A stretch of 56,537 bases of DNA from Bacteroidota bacterium (GTDB lineage: Bacteria; Bacteroidota; Bacteroidia; Chitinophagales; Chitinophagaceae). The position numbers were made by a program, and so were the translations under genes. Below, piece after piece: positions 7,482 through 17,925 of the stretch. Below the pieces are notes generated by a model. That model was not told where the DNA came from and searched no databases. It saw only the letters and a program-made list of their open reading frames with translations. The stretch spans positions 1 to 56,537 of the forward strand of contig JAFDXI010000088.1 in NCBI GenBank assembly GCA_018268035.1, read 5' to 3'. How positions within the stretch are numbered: position 1 is the first letter of the stretch; each line of letters starts with the position of its first letter.

Positions 7482-9992
7482 TTATTCAAACAAACTTTGT
7501 TGTGCTGATGCATTATCTGTAGCATCCACCCAATGCATTTTTACTGATTTACTGTAATCTTCAAAACGTGTGCCCACTGCTTTCCATCCTGTTACTTCTA
7601 TATTTTTGCCAATCTTATATTTTATTTTCTGAGTTTGTGCACCACGGCCTTTTTCAAAATATAAAACAGGGTCTGCAACAGTAGTGACTGTTTCCAGCTC
7701 AATATTTTTTTCTTCTTTAATATAGAAAAATTTATTGTGCAGGGTAGAGGTTTCAATTTTAAAACGTTTTACAAAATATTGTTTTCTGTCGAGGTCTGCA
7801 TAGATAGCTGTGATGATTTTTTCAGGGTCAAACTTTTCAATCAATGCAATTTTTTCAGCATCAAAACGCTGAGTCAGTTCCAGGTCGGTTAATTCATAGC
7901 TGCCATCTTTATACAATATTAAAATTTTATCTTCTGCTTCAAAGCTACCCAGTAAAACACCTTTTTCGTCACCATTCAGCCTGCCATAGATATCATCAAA
8001 CCACAGGTTTCTTCCTGCTAATGTAGCATTCCCTTTTTCTTTAAATTTCACAATGCGCACAGGATATTTTGTTACCTGGTTGCCCATGCTGCCACGGCCT
8101 TTGATGTCTAATGTTTCAAAATAAAAATCAAATTCTTTGATACGTGCAGAACAATTAGGACTTAATGTAATCTTCACCACTTCAGCTTCACCATTGGGGT
8201 TAAACGAGAAGTACTGAACTTTAGATTTATCACTGCCTTTGGTGAGGTCATATTCTTTATCGCGGGTGATAGCAGTTACGTTAAAACGTTTAGCATAGCT
8301 GATACCAGATGCGCCATCAGTATAAATCATATTATATGTAGTGCGGTCATCATTTTTCATAAACACGGCAGCATGCAGGATGTCTTTACCGATAAAAGTT
8401 TTATCAGCTACTTTTATCACTTTCATGATACCACGTTTGGTGAATGCGATGATGTCATCAAATTCAGAGCATTCACATAAGAACTCATCTTTTTTCAAAC
8501 CAGTGCCAATAAAACCTTCTTCGCGGTTGAGGTATAATTTTGTGTTGGCGATAGCCACCTGTTTTGCCTGAATGGTGTCGAAGAGTTTTATTTCTGTTTT
8601 ACGTTCACGGCCTTTGCCATATTTTTTTGAAAGGTTTTCAAAATAAGCAACAGTGAAATCAACGAGATTGTTCAAATCATATTTCACCTGTTTGATTTCT
8701 GCTTCAATTCCTTTTATCTGTTCATTCAGTTCATCAATATCAAGTTTATAAATCCTGCGAACAGGTTTTTCAGTGAGTTTTAAAATATCTTCCTTCGTTA
8801 CATCGCGTTTCAGTTTCTTTTTATATGGGTCAAAAGCTTTATCAATAGCAGCAATTACTTTATCCCATGTTTCATGTTTCTTTTCGAGTTCTTTATAAAT
8901 TTTTTCTTCGAAGAATATTTTTTCAAGAGAGGAGTAGTGCCATTTATCTTCAAGTTCACGGAGCTTTATTTCAAGTTCGCGCTGTAATAAATCTTTTGTT
9001 GAATCAACTGAAATTTTCAACAATTCCTGTACTCCAACAAACCTGGGCTTTTTGTCAACAATTACGCAAGCATTGGGTGAGATGCTGATCTCACAATCTG
9101 TAAAAGCATAGAGCGCATCAATTGTAATGTCGGGCGAAATGCCTGAAGCAAGTTCAACGAGTATTTCAACATTTTTTGCTGTGGCATCAGTTACTTTTTT
9201 AATTTTTATTTTGCCCTGGTCATTGGCTTTTACAATTGAGTCCATCAAAGTGGATGTGGTGATACCATAAGGGATGCTTTTTATTACCAATGTTTTTTTA
9301 TCACGTTCTTCAATATCAGCCCGCACCCTTATTTTACCTCCGCGTTTGCCTTCGTTGTAATGAGTTGTATCCATCATGCCTCCTGTCATAAAATCGGGGA
9401 GCAGTTCAAATTTTTTACCACGTAAATATTTTATACCAGCATCGCAAATTTCAATAAAATTATGCGGGAGGATTTTTGTTGACAGTCCCACTGCAATGCC
9501 TTCTGCACCTTGTGCCAGCAGTAATGGAAATTTCATCGGTAGTGTTACCGGTTCCTGTTTCCTGCCATCATAACTCAATTGCCATTCTGTAGTTTTTGCA
9601 TTGAAAGCAACTTCAAGCGCAAACTTGCTTAAACGTGCTTCAATATATCTTGGCGCAGCAGCATCATCACCTGTTCTCACATCGCCCCAGTTGCCTTGTG
9701 TTTCTATCAAAAGATCTTTTTGACCCATATTCACGAGGGCGTCACCAATACTGGCATCACCATGTGGATGGTATTGCATGCTCTGGCCGATGATGTTTGC
9801 TACTTTATTAAAACGACCATCATCCATTTCTTTCATTGCATGCAAAATGCGGCGTTGTACTGGTTTCAGCCCGTCTTCCAATGCCGGCACTGCACGTTCA
9901 AGGATTACATAAGATGCATAATCTAAAAACCAGTTTTTATATTGTCCCTGCACACCGGTTTCACCTGTTACTATTTTTTTAGTGTCTGCCAT
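7482..9992 (-). CDS. parC: DNA topoisomerase IV subunit A
   Basis: Type IIA topoisomerase subunit that cuts and rejoins DNA, working with ParE to decatenate chromosomes. The 836 residues start with the winged-helix cleavage domain: QRRIL, the HPHGD motif (75-79) and the catalytic tyrosine in APRYIEARL (Tyr116). A long coiled-coil-rich tower segment follows (about 330-470), then a C-terminal beta-propeller without the GyrA box QRRGGKG, which argues for ParC rather than GyrA. The quinolone-contact position after HPHGD is Ala80 rather than Ser. parE is not next to it, and the upstream neighbour is purE, 158 bases away. Confidence 0.93.
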   Translation of the reverse strand: MADTKKIVTGETGVQGQYKNWFLDYASYVILERAVPALEDGLKPVQRRILHAMKEMDDGRFNKVANIIGQSMQYHPHGDASIGDALVNMGQKDLLIETQGNWGDVRTGDDAAAPRYIEARLSKFALEVAFNAKTTEWQLSYDGRKQEPVTLPMKFPLLLAQGAEGIAVGLSTKILPHNFIEICDAGIKYLRGKKFELLPDFMTGGMMDTTHYNEGKRGGKIRVRADIEERDKKTLVIKSIPYGITTSTLMDSIVKANDQGKIKIKKVTDATAKNVEILVELASGISPDITIDALYAFTDCEISISPNACVIVDKKPRFVGVQELLKISVDSTKDLLQRELEIKLRELEDKWHYSSLEKIFFEEKIYKELEKKHETWDKVIAAIDKAFDPYKKKLKRDVTKEDILKLTEKPVRRIYKLDIDELNEQIKGIEAEIKQVKYDLNNLVDFTVAYFENLSKKYGKGRERKTEIKLFDTIQAKQVAIANTKLYLNREEGFIGTGLKKDEFLCECSEFDDIIAFTKRGIMKVIKVADKTFIGKDILHAAVFMKNDDRTTYNMIYTDGASGISYAKRFNVTAITRDKEYDLTKGSDKSKVQYFSFNPNGEAEVVKITLSPNCSARIKEFDFYFETLDIKGRGSMGNQVTKYPVRIVKFKEKGNATLAGRNLWFDDIYGRLNGDEKGVLLGSFEAEDKILILYKDGSYELTDLELTQRFDAEKIALIEKFDPEKIITAIYADLDRKQYFVKRFKIETSTLHNKFFYIKEEKNIELETVTTVADPVLYFEKGRGAQTQKIKYKIGKNIEVTGWKAVGTRFEDYSKSVKMHWVDATDNASAQQSLFE

Positions 9993-10150
9993 TCTTAATA
10001 TTTTGAAGCATCAACAATTGGTGCAAAGAAAAATAAACTAAACAAAAAGAAGAATTGTTTGATATATTAATAAAGACTTTTAACGTGGTTGATTGAAAAA
10101 AAAGTTTAGTTGAAATATTTTCTTACAATATTTATTCAATAAAATTTTAA

Positions 10151-10711
10151 TCATTCATCAAAATTATTCGGCCATTTGGCAGATAAATTTTTTGCTTTTT
10201 CTAAAACAGATTTTTCCATATCTGTTTTATAATTTATTAATTTATCAGCAACTGTTTTATCAGAAGTGCCGATAATTTCTGCAGCAATAATGCCTGCATT
10301 TTTTGCAGCATTCAAAGCTACTGTTGCAACGGGCACTCCATTGGGCATTTGCAAAATTGAAAGGATGGAATCCCATCCGTCAATTGAGTTGGATGATTTT
10401 ATAGGAACACCTATCACCGGTAAAATTGTTAAGCTGGCAATCATGCCCGGCAGATGTGCTGCGCCACCAGCGCCGGCAATGATCACTTTTAATCCACGTG
10501 ATGCAGCTTGTGAAGCATATTCAACCATGCGTTTTGGTGTGCGGTGTGCAGAGACAACTGTCAGCTCAAACGGAATAGCAAATTCGTTTAAAATTGTTGC
10601 AGCGTCCTGCATGACAGGCAGATCACTGTCGCTGCCCATGATGATGCCAACATGGGTTTGGTGAGCTTTCTTATTAATTATTTTCTTTTTTGATTTTTCA
10701 GTCTTTGCCAT
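10151..10711 (-). CDS. purE: N5-carboxyaminoimidazole ribonucleotide mutase
   Basis: Class I PurE, which converts N5-CAIR to CAIR in de novo purine synthesis and acts on the product of PurK encoded just upstream. The 186 residues have a lysine-rich N-terminal tail of about 20 residues, then the family hallmarks [17 protein letters not shown] and the substrate/catalytic loop GGAAHLPGM, followed by GVPIKS. The length is slightly above the usual 160-175 because of the tail. It is downstream of purK on the same strand with an 88-base gap, so co-transcription is likely but the gene may also have its own promoter. Confidence 0.96.
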   Translation of the reverse strand: MAKTEKSKKKIINKKAHQTHVGIIMGSDSDLPVMQDAATILNEFAIPFELTVVSAHRTPKRMVEYASQAASRGLKVIIAGAGGAAHLPGMIASLTILPVIGVPIKSSNSIDGWDSILSILQMPNGVPVATVALNAAKNAGIIAAEIIGTSDKTVADKLINYKTDMEKSVLEKAKNLSAKWPNNFDE

Positions 10712-10799
10712 CAGTATATTTTTATTGAAGATGGATAATCTAATTTTTCAATCTTTCAATTTATTTGCAATTGGTCTAAGATAAGTACAAAGTGAAAAT

Positions 10800-11921
10800 C
10801 TAACTGCAAACATTTAATGTTGATTTTATTTTCTTTACCTGTTCTATCAATTTTTTCCTGTCATTACTCATAACAGTGGCATGACCCATTTTCCTGCCGG
10901 GTTTGGTTTGTGTTTTTCCATACAAATGCACAAACACATTTTTCATTTTCAACACTTCATCCATGCCTTCATATTTTGCAGGGCCGCTAAATCCTTCTTC
11001 GCCGATGAGGTTTACAATAGATGAAGGCAGTATTGCATCTGTGTTGCCTAAAGGATAACCAAGCATGATGCGCCACAGCATATCATACTGGCTGCAAAAA
11101 TTTGCTTCAATAGTATGATGGCCACTGTTGTGGACACGCGGCGCTGTTTCATTTACCAACACTGTATTATTTTTATCAACAAACATTTCAATGGCAAATA
11201 AACCAGGGCTATCTAATTTTTCGGCAAGCTGCAATGCGATTACAGTGGCATCCTGTAATACTTTTTCATCAAGGTCTGCAGGAGATACCTGGTAATCGAG
11301 TAAATTTAAAACCGGGTCAAAAATCATTTCTGTTGCAGGATAGACGGTTTTTTCTTTTTTATCATTCATTGCAACAATTACTGCAATTTCCTTTTTAATG
11401 TCCACTAATTTTTCCAGGACTGCAGGAGCATCAAAGCCTTTCGTTATGGCATCAGCATTGCGGATCACCTGGACGCCTTTTCCATCATAACCACCCATTC
11501 CGATTTTATGAACAGCAGGTAAAAAATCAATATGGTTATTTATTTCACTACTGTTTTGTGTAATGATGAATGCCGGAGATGGGATATGATTATTTTTATA
11601 AAATTCTTTTTGAGTAACCTTATTTTTAATCATTTTTATAACAGATGGTGAAGGATAAACTTTTACACCTTCACTCTCCAGCCGCTCCAATGCTTCAACA
11701 TTTACAGCTTCAATTTCAATAGTGATAGCATCAAGTTGTTTGCCGAAATGATAGACAGTTTCAAAATCTTTAATATCACCTTTAATAAAATGATGACATA
11801 AATGCGCAGCAGGGCATTGCGCATCATTTTCCAAAACAAAAGTTTCTGCCACATAGTTGGCAGCAGCCTGCAATAACATCCTTCCCAACTGACCGCCACC
11901 AAGAATCCCGACTTTTAACAT
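10800..11921 (-). CDS. purK: N5-carboxyaminoimidazole ribonucleotide synthase
   Basis: ATP-grasp enzyme that makes N5-CAIR from AIR, bicarbonate and ATP. The 373 residues begin with the nucleotide-binding GILGGGQLGRM (5-15), then HKIGMGGYDGKGVQV (about 140) and the metal/ATP-site region NETAPRVHNSGHHTIEA (about 255-270), all typical of PurK. It comes before purE, the reverse of the common purE-purK order. A 22-base palindrome sits 32 bases upstream of its start codon in the region shared with the divergent LysE-family gene. Confidence 0.96.
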   Translation of the reverse strand: MLKVGILGGGQLGRMLLQAAANYVAETFVLENDAQCPAAHLCHHFIKGDIKDFETVYHFGKQLDAITIEIEAVNVEALERLESEGVKVYPSPSVIKMIKNKVTQKEFYKNNHIPSPAFIITQNSSEINNHIDFLPAVHKIGMGGYDGKGVQVIRNADAITKGFDAPAVLEKLVDIKKEIAVIVAMNDKKEKTVYPATEMIFDPVLNLLDYQVSPADLDEKVLQDATVIALQLAEKLDSPGLFAIEMFVDKNNTVLVNETAPRVHNSGHHTIEANFCSQYDMLWRIMLGYPLGNTDAILPSSIVNLIGEEGFSGPAKYEGMDEVLKMKNVFVHLYGKTQTKPGRKMGHATVMSNDRKKLIEQVKKIKSTLNVCS

Positions 11922-11953
11922 CGTTGAATGATTTAGTAAAGAGGCTGCAATTT

Positions 11954-11975
11954 GTGTAATTTTATTTGATTACAC
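11954..11975. promoter_or_regulatory. Palindromic candidate operator between purK and the LysE-family gene
   Basis: GTGTAAT, 8-base spacer, ATTACAC: perfect 7-base arms. It lies 32 bases upstream of the purK ATG and about 100 bases upstream of the likely start of the divergent exporter gene, which is where a dimeric repressor would act. The regulator is unknown. The TAnnTTTG-like sequence TATTTTG near 12040 (plus strand) could be the exporter's -7 box. Confidence 0.3.
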
Positions 11976-12076
11976 TTCTATTTAATGATAATAATAAACA
12001 CAACTGCATTTCATTTCTTTCAACAAAAAAAATTATTCAGTATTTTGCCCGCTATAATTACACTATACGTTTTATC

Positions 12077-12739
12077 ATGTTTGAACCAATAGTGAAAGGA
12101 TTTATATTAGGCTTGCTATTGATAATATCCGTTGGCCCTATCATATTTACTATTATCAAGCAAAGCCTGAATCATGGCCACCGTGGGGGATATGCATTCA
12201 TTGCAGGTGTTTCTGTGAGTGATATTGTATTGGTGTTGATTTGCAACATGTTTACCAGCCTGTTTAATACAGCAATGCAACATGAAATGGTAATAGGAAT
12301 CGCTGGTAGTGCTTTACTGGTTGCTTTAGGTGTTTATAATTTCTTTTTCCGTAAAGTGTCCACAACAGAAGATGGAATGCTGGCAGAAAATACGTTGCGT
12401 ACCCATCACCTGGTTGGGATTTTCTTTTCCGGTTTTTTTATCAATGCACTAAACCCGGGTACCTTGTTGTTTTGGTTTGCATCAACTGCTACGATAACTG
12501 CTGATTCAAAAATGGTAGAGCATCCTGACCAATACCGTTTCATTGTTTTCTTCACTGCATTACTGATTAATTTAATGTCTGATACTGCAAAAGTTTTACT
12601 TGCCAATAAAATCAGGGTGAAACTAACACCACACAATATTCATATCATCAATCGCATCTCCGGATTTATACTGATAGGTTTCGGTATTGCCATTGTGGTA
12701 ACTATGCTTATCCGTAATGCACATATCGGTAAGCTTTAA
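12077..12739 (+). CDS. LysE family translocator
   Basis: A 220-residue inner-membrane protein with about six hydrophobic helices and the LysE/RhtB-family start (GFILGLLLIISVGPIIFTII, then GHRGGYAFIAGVSVSD). The family exports amino acids or related small molecules, but the substrate here is unknown. I chose the ATG at 12077 because the protein then starts with the usual short segment before helix 1. A longer reading from 11966 would add 37 poorly hydrophobic residues and cover the palindrome at 11954-11975. It heads a closely spaced plus-strand run with the small exported protein (34 bases) and mtgA. Confidence 0.85.
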   Translation: MFEPIVKGFILGLLLIISVGPIIFTIIKQSLNHGHRGGYAFIAGVSVSDIVLVLICNMFTSLFNTAMQHEMVIGIAGSALLVALGVYNFFFRKVSTTEDGMLAENTLRTHHLVGIFFSGFFINALNPGTLLFWFASTATITADSKMVEHPDQYRFIVFFTALLINLMSDTAKVLLANKIRVKLTPHNIHIINRISGFILIGFGIAIVVTMLIRNAHIGKL

Positions 12740-12773
12740 CAAGGAGTTATAGTCTGCATGATTATTTTTAATA

Positions 12774-13334
12774 ATGAAAAGATGTTTACCTGCAATTATA
12801 CTTTCAATGATATCCTTGTCAGTATTTGCACAGTCGGATTTCATTCAGTTAAAAAAGCATCAAAAAGTTATTCAAAGCTGGTTTAAAGACAATGATATTA
12901 CTTTCCAGTTGAAGAATGGGAGTTGGTTAACAGCTATAATCAACAAAATTGAAGATGATAGTTTATACCTGAGGCCATTCCAGATATATTATTTCACAAC
13001 CCGTTCCGGTATCAATATGTCTGATACAATTTTTAGTGGGTTAATGAAAGTTCATTATCAGTCTATCTCTGCTTTTCCAAAACAGGATGAAGGCTCTGGC
13101 CTGATAAAAAATGGAACGTTATTTAAGGTTGGTGGTGGAGGATATCTTTTGTTGAATATAATAAATACGCTTAGTAAAAATGAACCTGTATTTGGTGCTG
13201 ATAATCTTCCGAAGTTAGGAATTGCAGCAGGTGTTTTAGCCGTTGGCTTTGTTTTGGGCCTTTCACATCGTTCTGATTGCATTGTCGGAAAAAAATATCG
13301 AATAGAATATATTTCAGCAAAACCATCTTCATAG
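12774..13334 (+). CDS. Hypothetical exported protein
   Basis: 186 residues with a signal peptide (about 1-20, cleavage after FAQ). The mature part has a lysine/glutamine-rich start, a beta-rich segment (FQLKNGSWLTAIINKIEDDS), and a glycine-rich hydrophobic stretch GGGGYLLLNIINTL (about 120-135) followed by a second apolar helix (about 147-162), so the C-terminal half may associate with a membrane. I do not recognise the family. It lies between a LysE-type exporter and mtgA with gaps of 34 and 14 bases, so it is probably part of that transcription unit. A cell-envelope role is only suggested by the neighbourhood. Confidence 0.75.
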   Translation: MKRCLPAIILSMISLSVFAQSDFIQLKKHQKVIQSWFKDNDITFQLKNGSWLTAIINKIEDDSLYLRPFQIYYFTTRSGINMSDTIFSGLMKVHYQSISAFPKQDEGSGLIKNGTLFKVGGGGYLLLNIINTLSKNEPVFGADNLPKLGIAAGVLAVGFVLGLSHRSDCIVGKKYRIEYISAKPSS

Positions 13335-13348
13335 TATTTTCAATTTTC

Positions 13349-14077
13349 ATGAAAGAACAAAAACAATCCTGGTTCAAAAGATTTATGAAACGGGTTTTTA
13401 CAATAATAGTTTATGGTTTTATATTCTCGCTCATTTATCTGGTTATATGTAAATGGGTGATGCCACCAGTGACCATAACTCAGTTGAGCAGTTGGATAGA
13501 GGGTTATGGTTTGAAAAAGGATTATGTTGACTGGGATGAAATCAATGTGAATGTAAAGCTGGCTGCTATTGCAAGTGAAGACCAGAATTTTGCCACACAT
13601 GGAGGTTTTGACTGGCAGGCTATTTCAAGGAGCCTGAATAATGATCCTGATAAAAATGGGAGAGCAGCAGGGGCTGCCGCAAGCACCATCAGTCAGCAGG
13701 TTGCTAAAAATGTTTTTTTATTCCAGGGTGCTGCCTATATCCGCAAACCATTTGAAGCAGTTTATACAAAATTGATAGAATGGATTTGGGGAAAGAAAAG
13801 AATCCTTGAAGTATATCTCAATACCATTGAAATGGGTAAAGGGATTTTTGGTATTGAAGCTGCAGCTGAAACATATTTTCATAAACATGCCAAAGACCTC
13901 TCACGCAATGAAGCTGCAATGATTATTGCCTGTCTGCCCAATCCGAAAATTTTTACTGTAGTACCTGTGAGCAGGAGGGTTGCATGGAGAAGTAAAGGAA
14001 TAATGAAGCAGATGAATTTTGTACAAGGTGATGAACATGTGCAGGAACTGTTGTATCCGAAGAGAAAAGATAAATAG
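13349..14077 (+). CDS. mtgA: Monofunctional peptidoglycan glycosyltransferase
   Basis: Glycosyltransferase family 51 enzyme that polymerises lipid II into glycan strands at the outer face of the inner membrane. The 242 residues contain one N-terminal membrane helix (about 17-35) and the GT51 signatures: SEDQNFATHGGFD with catalytic Glu77, ASTISQQVAKN (111-121), and RILEVYLNTIEMG. There is no transpeptidase domain, hence monofunctional. I use the ATG at 13349. A TTG at 13277 would overlap the previous gene by 58 bases. It follows the preceding gene by 14 bases. Confidence 0.94.
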   Translation: MKEQKQSWFKRFMKRVFTIIVYGFIFSLIYLVICKWVMPPVTITQLSSWIEGYGLKKDYVDWDEINVNVKLAAIASEDQNFATHGGFDWQAISRSLNNDPDKNGRAAGAAASTISQQVAKNVFLFQGAAYIRKPFEAVYTKLIEWIWGKKRILEVYLNTIEMGKGIFGIEAAAETYFHKHAKDLSRNEAAMIIACLPNPKIFTVVPVSRRVAWRSKGIMKQMNFVQGDEHVQELLYPKRKDK

Positions 14078-14169
14078 CGATTTCAGAATTACAATCTATA
14101 ATTATTTTAGCATAGTAGTTTTTTAATAATCAGCTCAAAAATTTTAATCAATTGTTTCAGTTTTCGCCA

Positions 14170-15339
14170 ATGCAATATTCACCTTTTGATGGTGGCGGTT
14201 CAGGATCAAAATTACCCGATACCCGGACGACAATTTTTACTGTGATGAGCCAGTTGGCTATCGAACACAAAGCTATAAATCTTGGACAGGGTTTTCCTGA
14301 TTATGCTATGAGCCAGGAATTAATTGCATTGGTCAACCAGGCGATGATACAAGGCCATAATCAATATGCACATACTTACGGGCTTCGATTGTTAAGAGAT
14401 CAACTTGCAGCAAAAGCAAAGAAATTATATGGCGCTAACATAAATCCTGAAACACAAATTACATTGACACCCGGCGGCACTTATGCTGTGTATACAGCAT
14501 TGACAAGTATGTTGCAGGCTGGTGATGAGGTGATTGTTTTTGAACCTGCTTATGATAGCTATATTCCTAATATTATAGTGAACTTCGCAAAGCCTGTATT
14601 GATACAAATGACTTTTCCGGGATATAGCATACCATGGGATGAAGTACATCGAAAAATTACTTCCAGAACAAAAGCTATCATCATCAATTCACCTCATAAC
14701 CCAACAGGTGCTGTTTTGAAAGACGATGATATTGAGCAATTAAAACTAATTGTGCGGAACAATAAAAATATTTTTATTGTAAGTGATGAGGTGTATGAGC
14801 ATTTAATATTTGATGGCATGCTGCATCAAAGTATATTACGTTATCCTGAATTACTGGAGCGGAGTTTTGTTTGTTTTTCATTTGGAAAAACATATAACTG
14901 TACTGGTTGGAAAATCGGATACTGTATAGCATCTCCGGGTTTGATGAAAGAGTTCAGGAAAGTGCACCAGTATAACTGTTTCAGCACAACCAGTTTTGTT
15001 CAGTTTGCATTTGCTGAATTCATGGATAATGAAGATGCTTATTTATCATTGGGAAAATTCATGCAGAGCAAAAGGGATTTTTTTCAAAAGCTGATGCAGG
15101 GTACAAAGTTTAATCCCATACCATCATATGGTAGTTATTTCCAATGTTATAGTTATAAAAACATCAGTGTAGAAAATGATATGGATTTTGCAATAAGACT
15201 TACCAAAGAATATGGTGTAACAACAGTGCCGGTCAGTAGTTTTTATCAATCAAAAAAAGATGATAAGGTATTGCGTTTTTGTTTTGCAAAAAAAGAAGAA
15301 ACATTAAAGAATGCTGCTGAGAGGTTGCTGAAAATATAA
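14170..15339 (+). CDS. PLP-dependent aminotransferase, class I/II (methionine/kynurenine aminotransferase type)
   Basis: 389-residue fold-type I aminotransferase. It has the N-terminal INLGQGFPDY motif seen in methionine and kynurenine aminotransferases (YbdL-like), the NSPHNPTG motif (about 173-180), SDEVYEH with the pyridine-binding Asp206, the Schiff-base lysine in SFGKTYNCTGWK (Lys240), and the carboxylate-binding arginine in LRFCFAK near the end. The likely role is transamination of methionine or aromatic amino acids, for instance the last step of methionine salvage. The ATG at 14170 is preferred to an in-frame TTG 18 bases earlier. It follows mtgA by 92 bases and ends in a convergent region with katG. 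Confidence 0.9.
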   Translation: MQYSPFDGGGSGSKLPDTRTTIFTVMSQLAIEHKAINLGQGFPDYAMSQELIALVNQAMIQGHNQYAHTYGLRLLRDQLAAKAKKLYGANINPETQITLTPGGTYAVYTALTSMLQAGDEVIVFEPAYDSYIPNIIVNFAKPVLIQMTFPGYSIPWDEVHRKITSRTKAIIINSPHNPTGAVLKDDDIEQLKLIVRNNKNIFIVSDEVYEHLIFDGMLHQSILRYPELLERSFVCFSFGKTYNCTGWKIGYCIASPGLMKEFRKVHQYNCFSTTSFVQFAFAEFMDNEDAYLSLGKFMQSKRDFFQKLMQGTKFNPIPSYGSYFQCYSYKNISVENDMDFAIRLTKEYGVTTVPVSSFYQSKKDDKVLRFCFAKKEETLKNAAERLLKI

Positions 15340-15401
15340 ATTTCTTTACGTCAATTATTGATGGTATTTCCGTGAAAAAGATGGATAGGGGAATATGTAA
15401 A

Positions 15402-15437
15402 ACAGAAGGCATGAAAATTTATATTCATGCCTTCTGT
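15402..15437. terminator. Perfect 14-bp hairpin between the aminotransferase gene and katG
   Basis: ACAGAAGGCATGAA (15402-15415) is perfectly complementary to 15424-15437, with an 8-base loop. It sits in the gap between convergent genes and starts 7 bases past the katG stop. On the minus strand it is followed by TTTACAT, so it probably terminates katG. It can also stop plus-strand transcripts, although the plus-strand tail is A-rich. Confidence 0.7.
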
Positions 15438-15443
15438 AAATAT

Positions 15444-17705
<2,262 letters not shown>

Positions 17706-17729
17706 TTATTGTAGTAAATATTATTGCAA

Positions 17730-17794
17730 CAAACTTAACCCATTCAGTAAATAAATTATATTGATTGGTTTTATATTTTATAGATATTAACTAT
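17730..17794 (-). promoter_or_regulatory. katG promoter region with candidate OxyR half-site
   Basis: On the minus strand TAAGTTTG (17737-17730) is an exact TAnnTTTG -7 box, 52 bases before the katG ATG. No clear -33 TTTG is present, as expected for an activated promoter. Further upstream, ATAG-N7-CTAT (17780-17794) matches one half of the classical OxyR operator and is centred about 64 bases before the predicted start of transcription. The second ATAG-N7-CTAT unit is not found at the expected spacing. Confidence 0.35.
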
Positions 17795-17868
17795 TGTTTG
17801 TCCACACCGCTTTTGCAACATAAATTATCTTTTTTCAGAGTTGGACATTATTAAGTTTGAATAAATAT

Positions 17869-17904
17869 AAAAAAAGCTGCCTCTTTATCGAGACAGCTTT
17901 TTTT
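17869..17904 (-). terminator. Intrinsic terminator of the T9SS-secreted protein gene
   Basis: Hairpin with arms A7-GCTG and CAGC-T7 plus an inner CTC/GAG pair separated by one C-A mismatch, and the 6-base loop TTTATC. It starts 21 bases past the stop codon of the gene ending at 17926 and carries a U7 tail on either strand. Confidence 0.85.
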
Positions 17905-17925
17905 GATGAAGTTTAAAATCTGATA

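Noticed and set aside
7274-7525. 83-codon minus-strand ORF overlapping the parC end
   Set aside because: It runs through the palindromic element and overlaps parC in another frame. There is no domain, and its composition is that of non-coding AT-rich DNA.
11966-12076. Longer N-terminus for the LysE-family protein
   Set aside because: The extra 37 residues are polar and unlike LysE proteins, and they would cover the intergenic palindrome.
13277-13348. TTG start extending mtgA upstream by 24 codons
   Set aside because: It overlaps the preceding gene by 58 bases and adds residues not seen in the family. The ATG at 13349 places the membrane helix normally.
17795-17805. Second half of a full OxyR operator next to 17780-17794
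   Set aside because: The expected ATAG at the N7 spacing is CCAC here, so only one half-site can be claimed.
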